Source: Petrosia ficiformis
Lineage: Eukaryota > Porifera > Demospongiae > Haplosclerida > Petrosiidae
DNA: 64,000 bases
Direction: 5' to 3'
Assembly (NCBI GenBank): GCA_947044365.1
Contig: OX345645.1
Location: 4,969,741 to 5,033,740 of the forward strand
Part shown: one piece after another, positions 56,459-64,000 of the stretch
How the letters are laid out: the number at the start of each line of letters is the position of its first letter
Numbering within the stretch: position 1 is the stretch's first letter
Position numbers and translations under genes: made by a program
Notes under the pieces: generated by a model
Databases searched by the model: none
What the model was told of the DNA's origin: nothing
What the model saw: only the letters and a program-made list of their open reading frames with translations

Positions 56459-58435
56459 CTAAATCGAGATCAATGTTGAACATAAGTATAATAATTATAA
56501 CATTATTATTTATTATAAACGTGAAACATTTTTCTTATATGCAGAAATCATTTCACACACAATGGTAAAATAACTACTGAATGCATGTGTACAATGAAAT
56601 GAATTATTTATATGGAGACATGGGGATTAAATTTTATGGGCTGGAGATTCTGATGTTTTTTCTCAAGGGATTAGTCTATATAATATTATTACATGCTTGT
56701 GAAACATAATGTGTACACAATACATAATTAGAAATGTACAATCATTAATCAAGTAATGGATGTGGCATTTAAAACAACATTTAGTCAAGCTAAGACCAGC
56801 TGGAGATAAGCATCTAGTTGGAAGAAGAAGAATGTGTTTACACAAGCTCTTTAGAACTGAATTATTACTTGCTATATATAATATAATAATAGAGAGATAC
56901 ATATATCGTCAACATTTGCCATTACTAATATCCTTTTCAGTGTTTATATAGTAACTTACTATAGAAATATAGAAGACTAACGTGAAGATACAAACAGTTA
57001 TATATAAATATAGGCTAATTAATTAATATTGTCTGCGGCAACAGATATAAATTGTAATTATACAAAATTATATCTAAGCAAATGAGGCAACCTCATGACT
57101 GTGTCACTTCAGCTCAGTGATTATAAACCTGATATAGTACTAGAGCTGTCACAAAACTAGTTATATATAATTATCAAATTAGTTTTCCAGCTAGTGTTAC
57201 AGCTCAAGTGCATACACAAATGATTACATATCAAATGCTTCAGTGTATGTTAATTTTCCAACTAAAGCAATAAATATTGTGCTCTTAAGCTTATTGTAGT
57301 ACATTCTATTCACATAAAATTATACAAACAAGAGAGAAATATTGTATACAGAAACATACCAAATCAGTTTGCTCCCTCTCTACTCAAATAGCATCAGACT
57401 CTTATAAGGCTGAGGTAAAACATACATTTGCGGTTAAATTAATTCAATTCTTAGAGGAGTGGCTGGTGAAAGTATGCAACTTAAATGTTGAACTAATCAC
57501 TTTGCTGATATCATGCAGCACTACAATATTGTTAATGGCTTGTCATCCAATCAGTTATATATTGATTCATAATTTTACAATTCTTTATTAATGTGACAGT
57601 TACCTATATAATTATACAGACATATATAGTTTCTAAGGATGCCAGAGCTTGTAAAGGTCACTGTTTATCACATCTGAGGAGTGAGGACACTAACTGAATT
57701 TTCTACTTACTGTATATGTATAATAATTATAGAACTATATGTGATATTATTATAGTAATTATTATGATGATATTATAGTATACTCTGCATGCATGAGCTA
57801 GTTATGTATAGACTTAGCTATTGTCATGAATAATATAATAATAATTTATAGTGCATTGTTACAACAGCTAGATGACATTTGTCATAATTAAAATTATTCT
57901 CAGACAGGTAATACTGGTGGTTTTCTGTGTAAAAATATGTGCACAGTTTCATTATATGTAAGGTTATATTTACTAATTCAGTCAGTATCTGTAATGTGCA
58001 TGATGAGATACATTACTTGACTGTATATAATAACTACATTATAAGGTACATATAAGATAAACTTGTACACAACTAAAATATTACAAATCAGCATTACAAT
58101 AGAATGCTTATAAGTAACAAGGTTTAAAGTACATTATGAATACATCCCTCCATATGAATTAGTTCCAAGTTTCTTCAAAGTACTCTATGGATTTTCAGTG
58201 GGGTATTGAGGTTGAATATTTTTTTCTGTTACATTTGTATCAACCTGTGGTTGTGTTGGTTTGAAGGATGTTTCCAACTCTGGTAGTTCTCCGGATACAT
58301 AGTTGTTTTAATAATTTCCCTGGTAACCATTTTGTCGGATTATCACCCAAATTATATAATCATCTTGAGAGAAGTTCTCTGAAAATGATTACATAATTCC
58401 GATCTCATGTGTGCATATCAACGAGACCTATGAAA
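56459..58435. other. 5' flank of NLR-C with abrupt loss of homology
   Basis: From 56460 to about 56960 it tracks the NLR-A and NLR-B introns closely. At 'tatatagtaacttact', which is the DEATH exon's splice donor in A and B, homology ends and neither DEATH nor 2A exon follows. Homology to the far upstream A/B flank resumes at about 57450. So the 5' part was deleted, not merely left out of the copy. Confidence 0.65.
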
Positions 58436-59000
58436 CTATCGAATTCGAACAGATCTACGTATCCTACCTTCATCTGTTATATCAAAATCTTTTCCATTGT
58501 CACCATTCTCTGAATCTATTGTTCTCACATCTTGTAAGAAAATAACCTTATCATCAGTAGCATTACTTGTTTTTATGAACAAACTCTGTAGGACATCGGG
58601 AGAAGGAGAAGGAGGAGAAGGAGAGGGAGGAGGAGGAGATGGAGAGGGAGGAGAAAGAGAAGGAAAGGGAGGAGAAGGAGGAGAAGGAGAAGGAGAAGGA
58701 AAAAAAGGAGGTGGAGAAGAAAGAGAAGTAGAAAGTGGAGGAGGAGAAGGAGAAGGAGAAGGAGAAGGAAGAAGGAAAAGCAGCAGAGGGAGGAGAAGGA
58801 GAAGCAAGAGAAGGAAAAGTAGCAGAGGGAGCAGAAGGAGGAGAAGGAGAAGATATGTTTTGATGATATGTAATTAAACGGTTAACATACCTCATCAGGA
58901 AATACATAAAACTGTTATTAAAATAAACAGAGCTAATAGCACAATGGCTAAAATTACTGCAAGAACAATAACATTTTAGTACGTTCTGTAATGAATAAAA
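58436..59000 (-). pseudogene. P/S-rich tail and TM exon remnant of an Ig receptor (copy 2)
   Basis: On the minus strand, 58880-58975 reads VILAIVLLALFILITVLCIS after a TTGCAG acceptor, then runs into TGATGA. Copy 1 has an extra base here that keeps FLMS open, so a one-base loss is likely. The block at 58595-58855 is (GGAGAA)n-type sequence, which reads as Pro/Ser-rich on this strand. It ends in a normal-looking segment, DVLQSLFIKTSNATDDKVIF, then a run of acidic residues and RIRRSVRIR. A low-complexity exon fits better than a structured domain. Confidence 0.45.
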
Positions 59001-59347
59001 TATAGTGAGAAAACACAGACTCCACCCAAAAGATCCGTAGTGAATCTATTGTTAGTGATGAGCTTGATACTACTGACCAAACCCCATGAAATTATGAAAT
59101 TGAAACATCAGTTTCATCTCAACATCATCATAATAAAATTAATTTTTTAACTTTTGTATTCTGTATAATGTATTCTAGTAGTAGTTTTTAATCAGTTATT
59201 GAAATAACAAATATATTGCATAATAAGTTGTGTGTTTATTTATAAAATACTTATTATAAATGATGAAATGACATGTACTTGTACAACACAACTATTAACT
59301 AATTGATAAAAAGTAAGTTACATTAGACAATAATAAATGTTTCCTTC

Positions 59348-59759
59348 TTAAGTAAGTAATGGTCTTTGATCCTCATTATTACCAAATTGGATATATTCAG
59401 GAGGTGGTATGGTCTCCTCATTTGTAGGTACATTAATTGAAACACTAGCAGTTCCCTCTTCAACTTTTACCGATCTATCTCTTCCAGTAACTGCTTGATC
59501 ATAAGATGGAGGCATGTTTGGATTAAACCTACGACCAGTAGCCCCAAGCAAAAGGTCTTCTGGTAATATAACAATGGTAGTAGTACCACTAAGTGAAGGG
59601 GCAGATGGATTGGGTGTCGGTCTTACAGGATGGATTCTCTGACCTTGTTGATTTAGACTAGCTGTAGGTACAATATATATTCGTTCCCTACCATCTCGTC
59701 CTCGGGCTACAATCCTAGTTAAACCACATCCATCAGTAGCACTTAACTGAGCACATGCT
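59348..59759 (-). CDS. Ig receptor 2: cytoplasmic tail exon with two PPxY-type motifs
   Basis: Reads ACAQLSATDGCGLTRIVARG, RDGRERIYIVPTASLNQQGQ, GRRFNPNMPPSYDQAV, and ends PPPEYIQFGNNEDQRPLLT then TAA. The PPSY and PPEY motifs are candidate WW-domain ligands. The exon joins in phase with the Gln-rich exon at 59816-59880 (split Arg codon). Undamaged, unlike the copy at 28553-28964. Confidence 0.65.
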
Positions 59760-59815
59760 CTGTATAGAATGATAAATATATTAAGATTCAATTCATTTAG
59801 TAATATATTTATTAC

Positions 59816-59880
59816 CTTGCTTGATGTGGTCTGATGATAGCATTTCTTTGTATTAGTGGCTGACGTTGTTGTTCTCTTCT
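59816..59880 (-). CDS. Ig receptor 2: Gln-rich juxtamembrane exon
   Basis: 65 nt: RREQQRQPLIQRNAIIRPHQ plus A and a split Arg. Borders TATAG|AGAAG and GCAAG|GTAATA are the same as at 29021-29085. Confidence 0.65.
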
Positions 59881-59953
59881 CTATAAACAAATATGTTAAT
59901 ATAATTAGTAATAAACACACCCACTAATGGAATGTATATCATTATTAGTAAAG

Positions 59954-60183
59954 ACAAGAATTTATGATATAGAGGAAAGTTGATTAGGAGAAACCCTCCT
60001 AACGGCCCATCAAATAGTTCCAGTTTGATGGGCACTCTTTTTCAAGGAGGCAGCATGGCTTAGTGGTTGGAGCTTGGGCCTCCTGATCTAAAGGTCAGTG
60101 GTTCGAGTCCAGCTGCGGTCATGTTGTTTCCTGAAAAGAGAGTGTCTGTTTTTCTGTGGACTTCAATGCTAACAAGAATTTAT
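59954..60183 (+). mobile_element. tRNA-related SINE insertion with target duplication
   Basis: The 206 bp insert (59966-60171) lies between two copies of acaagaatttat (59954-59965, 60172-60183). The paralogous site (about 29145-29157, gacaagcatttatcttaa) is empty. The insert contains a tRNA-like segment at about 60049-60122 (A box TGGCTTAGTGGTTGG, B box GGTTCGAGTCC), preceded by a hairpin with arms gcccatcaaa/tttgatgggc (60005-60033). The anticodon arm is oversized, so it is not a functional tRNA. Confidence 0.85.
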
Positions 60184-60284
60184 CTTAAGAATGTGCAATA
60201 ACTGAAACTAATGTAAGATATATTATAAAACAAAATGATATCAATATGGTGAGAAAGCAATATTATACCATTCCCACATATCCC

Positions 60285-60496
60285 AATGATGTTGTATTAC
60301 ACTACATTACACTGTATGACACTACATTATGCTTTATAGCATATTACACTGTATGACACTACCTTACACTTATGACACTACATTACACTATATGACACTA
60401 CATATAATGATTACATTGTATGACACTATAATCAGACATAGGGTAATAGTAATAGGTAATAGTAATATTAATAGTGAAGAATACATGTTTCAAGGT
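60285..60496. repeat. ACACTACATT / TAATAG arrays
   Basis: Same arrays as 29280-29540. Confidence 0.7.
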
Positions 60497-61122
60497 AATA
60501 GTAATAGAAATAGGAAATTAAATAAAACTGAGGTAATAGTATTAGTAATAGTAGTATATAATCTCAATGTGGAGGTAATGGTAGTAGTAATTGTAATTGA
60601 CAATGTGTAATATGTTCATTTATAATAGGGACAGTAGAGAGATGTTTTAGTGTTGGAGGGAACTTTTTTTGGACTGGAAATGTGTAGACTTACTGATTCT
60701 GTTTTTGAGAAACTCACGAACATTATATGCAATGTTCATTTAGTTTACAATATGAAAGAATTTCAAAGAAACCTCAATACTATAGTAATTCAGTAATAGT
60801 GATAGTAGTAATAGTAATAGAAATAGGAAATTAAATAAAACTGAGGTAATAGTATTAGTAATAGTAGTATATAATCTCAATGTGGAGGTAATGGTAGTAG
60901 TAATTGTAATTGACAATGCGTAATATGTTCATTTATAATAGGGACAGTAGAGAGATGTTTTAGTGTTGGAGGGAACTTTTTTTGGACTGGAAATGTGTAG
61001 ACTTACTGATTCTGTTTTTGAGAAACTCACGAACATTATATGCAATGTTCATTTAGTTTACAATATGAAAGAATTTCAAAGAAACCTCAATACTATAGTA
61101 ATTCAGTAATAGTGATAGTAAT
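60497..61122 (+). repeat. 313 bp tandem duplication carrying a hAT relic
   Basis: 60497-60809 and 60810-61122 are nearly identical. Each contains, on the + strand, GTVERCFSVGGNFF and (after stops and a shift) RLTDSVFEKLTNIICNVHL. This is the degenerate SVGG...RL.D..FE.L....CN.HL dimerisation motif of a hAT transposase. The paralogous locus (29480-29830) has one unit, so the duplication is recent. Confidence 0.75.
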
Positions 61123-61324
61123 AATTATATTACATTGAATTAGGAGGTAATGTAATAATATTATACTGATTTTTAAGGTAATAGTAATGTAATATATTAC
61201 ACTAACTTTGGAGGTATTAGTAATAGTAACAGTAATATACTGATTTTTAAGGTAATATATTACATTACAATGTAATTAACAACATGTCTGAAATGTTTAA
61301 TACATTACACTATATTATACTATA
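61123..61324. repeat. TAATAG array, short form
   Basis: Carries one to two of the ~80 bp units that are expanded at 33110-33545. No RT element is present. Confidence 0.7.
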
Positions 61325-61570
61325 ATTTATTATACTATATTCTTTTTCTACAAGTGTTTTGACCAAATGTGGCTTTAAAAAGAGCTAGAATAGCACAAGT
61401 TGCTAATATTAACCAGTTTCCCATGACCGACAGCTTTACATCCCCACCAAATGAAGCATGAGGGTAGAGCTGAGTACACTCCTAGGCGAAAAAAAGCCTG
61501 GCCCTAGTGGGGCTTGAACCTGAAACCTTTACATTTTAGGCCAGCACTTTAACCAGCAGGCCACAAGAAC
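61325..61570 (-). repeat. tRNA-derived SINE, copy 2
   Basis: Paralogue of 33600-33850, with the same position and same tRNA-like head on the minus strand (B box GGTTCAAGCCC). The CTAGTGG/CCACTAG pairing is partly lost. Confidence 0.7.
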
Positions 61571-61745
61571 ACTATTACACTATATTATACCACAATTATC
61601 ATACTATATTATATTATACTACACTATATTATATTACATTATAATACACTATATTATACTACATTATAATTTTTACACTATATTATACTATAATGATTAT
61701 AATTTATTATATTACACTGTATTACACTATAATGATTACATAACG
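61571..61745. repeat. ACACTATATTATACT satellite-like array
   Basis: Same array as 33851-34085. Confidence 0.7.
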
Positions 61746-61759
61746 GGTATAATACTTAC

Positions 61760-61851
61760 CTGTTGGTGATAATGTATTCGGCAAAACAACAAACAACACA
61801 TCAATGTCAATGCAACCACAACAACTGGAATTATAATATATAAATAAGTGT
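61760..61851 (-). CDS. Ig receptor 2: transmembrane exon
   Basis: 92 nt, TCTAG| acceptor and CAG|GTAAGT donor. Encodes TYLYIIIPVVVVALTLMCCL then LFCRIHYHQQ. Confidence 0.65.
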
Positions 61852-62015
61852 CTAGAGAGAGAGAAACAGAGAGAGTGATACATAGTAATTGAATATCTTC
61901 AATCGTATAATTATTAGATTCTAGGAATAATGCTTATGTATTAACTGTATATAAATCTTATAACTATAATTAACACAATCAGATCATTTTTATATCATCA
62001 GCAATTCCATGCCTA

Positions 62016-62053
<38 letters not shown>

Positions 62054-62345
62054 AAAAATATACTGTCACTACTTACATGACAGCATGACGATCTTCTTAT
62101 CACTCAAATGTTATCTATAAAGAAGTTAATAACTAACTAATATAACTATATATTATAATATACCTTATTGATAGCACAGCAAACTTCTCTGATTTTCTAT
62201 AAAACCACTTCTATTCATTAAACAATTCTTTAGTTATTATAGGGGAATATCACACATAACTTGAGAAGGTGGGGTACTATGCTAATTAAATAAATTCATT
62301 TTCACAATAATTATTACATAATCTTATCAATTCATAATTATATTC
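61852..62345. other. Intronic/non-coding
   Basis: (TA)n run at 62022-62050 and a gaga tract at 61853-61880. Parallels 34200-34700. Confidence 0.45.
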
Positions 62346-62348
62346 AAG

Positions 62349-62529
62349 TCATAATAATTCTATTAAATACAAACGAATTACAGTATAACTATCAGTTGAT
62401 GTACACATGTACTGTCCAGCATCATCCACACCCACACTAGATGTAATTAATGTACCATCTGTCTCTCCAGATATTACTACATTATCAGGTCCTATCCGCT
62501 TGTAAACAAAACTAACACTTATATCAAAA
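62349..62529 (-). pseudogene. Ig receptor 2: Ig exon cut by a MITE
   Basis: Only the 3' part of the domain remains: DISVSFVYKRIGPDNVVISG, then GETDGTLITSSVGVDDAG and QYMCTSTDSYTVIRLYL. The strand B cysteine half is replaced by the foldback MITE beginning at 62530. The conserved Trp is Arg here (YKRIGP against YEWIGP). Confidence 0.7.
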
Positions 62530-62740
62530 ATAATAAAAAACATTTTCAATAAAAATGAAAGAAGATGTAGGGATGTCAAAACCCAAAAAGCATGCAAACA
62601 AGGTTGGGAAGCTAACATAGGACCCAAATTTAAATCACTTCTATATAACCCTACATAAGTACTTACACTGCTATAAAACAAAATACAAAGAGCTGTACTT
62701 ATGTAGGGTTATATAGAAGTGATTTTGGGTCCAGATAAAC
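62530..62740. repeat. Foldback MITE family F1, copy 3, inside an Ig exon
   Basis: Arms 'acattttcaataaaaatgaaag...acataagta' and 'tacttatgtagggttatatagaagtg' match the other F1 copies. The right end is truncated. It separates the Ig half-exon at 62349-62529 from the Ig exon at 62760. Confidence 0.8.
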
Positions 62741-62759
62741 ATAGGCTTTATTCATAGAA

Positions 62760-63015
62760 TCTATTATGTATTTAGATTCACCTTCACTACCAGTATAACT
62801 AGCAGTAGATGTACACATGTCCAGCATCATCTACACCCATAGTAGATATAATTAATATACCATCAGTCTCTACAGATATTACTAGATGATTAGGTACTGT
62901 CCACTCATAATCAAAACTAACACTTATATCACAAATCGATGACAAACACATTACAGTAGCTGTAGAATCATCAGTCACAGTGTCATTAGTAACAGTAATT
63001 GAAGGGCATGTACTA
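62760..63015 (-). pseudogene. Ig receptor 2: second Ig exon, frameshifted
   Basis: PSITVTNDTVTDDSTATVMC, then SICDISVSFDYEWTVPNHLV, ISVETDGILIISTMGVDDAG, after which a loss of 5-6 bp before the second Cys codon breaks the frame and removes Y-x-C. The same position is damaged in the exon at 27380-27610. Confidence 0.65.
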
Positions 63016-64000
63016 GCAAAATAAACTAGTAATTAATCAACAACAGTAATTGAAGATGTAATTAACTTATATTTCGCATCAAAATCATTTGTACTTGAAT
63101 AAACGTACTCTCAATTATGAATAATGTAAATGCACTAATAATTATTACCACAATGCAGATGGATTTGATTATCTATTTTGAGCCGACATACGATGTCAAC
63201 CGCTGCAGTAAGTGAAGTTCATTACAGTTAAGTGGTACTTAGAGAGGTTTATATATAACTCTGATTAACTTGATGTTATTGAATCCTCTCAAATTACATG
63301 CTTTCAAATTTTCATATTTGGACATCTCTTCACGACAGTCACTGAGTACTTCATGACAAAACAAATACTGCTCCTATAAAAACACAATAATAATTGAAGG
63401 GCTAAGAAATAGTGGGCTAACCCCAAATCAGCTACTGGAAATGGTCCAAATTCCATAAAATGCAATATCCCACTATCAAATATTCCTTATCTGCTTCATT
63501 TTCAGATTGTTTTACTAGTGTTTTGTGGGCTAAACCACTATGAGTCTTAGACCTTCAATTATTCTTTAATTATAGGCACATGATAATCATTAGAGGGATA
63601 AGCCTGAGCAAGAATTTGAAATTAGTTCACATGGGAGAAATTTAAATTGTGATTATCAGTTTATTACAGGTTTTCATCATGTTTCCCATTCAATTCTTCC
63701 ATGTTCCAGAAAAGGATGTAGCTAAAATTTTCCGCCGACAATAATCAACAGTGCTTAATTATAAATACTTAAATCCAACTATAAGTGGCTGGACAAATGG
63801 GGAATATGGTTTATTTATCTACACAAACTTAAACCAATACATAAACCATCTTACTCCATGATTAGAACACAGGCCCCAAGATCAAGAATATTGCCCCTTG
63901 GATAGTGACATTGCATGCCACTGGCCTGGGTTTAAGAAAAATTACAAAACAATAGTATAAGAAATATTCTATCTGGTGGCTGGAGAATAGATATAGTTCT
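63016..64000. other. Non-coding end of window
   Basis: No gene recognised. About 63020-63120 weakly parallels the second Ig half seen at 35010-35060 (tatttcgcatcaaaatca). The rest is featureless AT-rich DNA. Confidence 0.45.

Noticed and set aside
58497..58877. Gly/Glu-rich + strand frame
   Set aside because: Product of a (GGAGAA)n-type tract; the minus strand aligns with a paralogous receptor exon instead.
60049..60122. Functional tRNA gene
   Set aside because: A and B boxes are present, but the anticodon arm has a 10-base loop and the segment lies inside a SINE with target duplications.

Overview
This is a window of AT-rich eukaryotic nuclear DNA. Its coding exons are split by GT..AG introns, and it is dense in microsatellites, foldback repeats and decayed transposons. 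The best-supported content is a family of NLR-type innate immune receptors (death-fold domains, NACHT ATPase, leucine-rich repeats) and a family of immunoglobulin-domain transmembrane receptors. This mix suggests an early-branching marine animal, most likely a demosponge of the Amphimedon type, where NLR expansions are known. The assignment is inference from gene content; no species marker was seen.

Layout. Three related NLR loci lie on the minus strand. NLR-A (4523-9041) and NLR-C (52892-56458) are broken. NLR-B (16392-21141) is intact: four coding exons splice in frame to a predicted 1387-residue product. NLR-B (16.4-25.9 kb) and NLR-C (52.8-58.4 kb) are each followed by paralogous Ig-receptor modules (26.2-35.4 kb and 58.4-63.0 kb). 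The modules carry P/S-rich exon, TM, tail and Ig exons in the same order, so NLR and Ig receptor appear to have been duplicated together. NLR-A shares the NLR part and its far upstream flank.

Most notable feature. The first coding exon of NLR-B ends a hydrophobic, signal-like segment with a canonical 2A ribosome-skipping motif (DVEINPGP, 20893-20916). It is followed in frame by a DEATH domain, a CARD-like domain, NACHT and LRRs. NLR-A has the same exon, but the final proline is leucine (DVETNPGL, 8793-8816), which should abolish skipping. NLR-C has lost both this exon and the DEATH exon. The locus therefore holds three states of a possible dual-targeting switch in an immune receptor.

Mobile DNA. 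The window has an RT element with a C-terminal zinc/nuclease-like region (29955-33068) inside an intron of an Ig receptor. A palm-deleted relative lies at 22.3-24.0 kb, and a 5'-truncated Penelope-like insert with target duplication at 13318-13948. A TIR-bounded Crypton-like element is at 48197-49526, with the C-terminal half of a related recombinase at 10.9-11.44 kb. A hAT remnant with TIRs and target duplication is at 50141-50766. There are also a Ulp1/PHD pseudogene, a gag scrap, tRNA-derived SINEs, three copies of a foldback MITE, four copies of a ~0.5 kb dispersed repeat, and a ~480 bp nearly perfect palindrome at 43937-44416. The paralogous units act as full/empty-site controls for dating several insertions. 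Regions not mentioned are AT-rich and appear gene-free.
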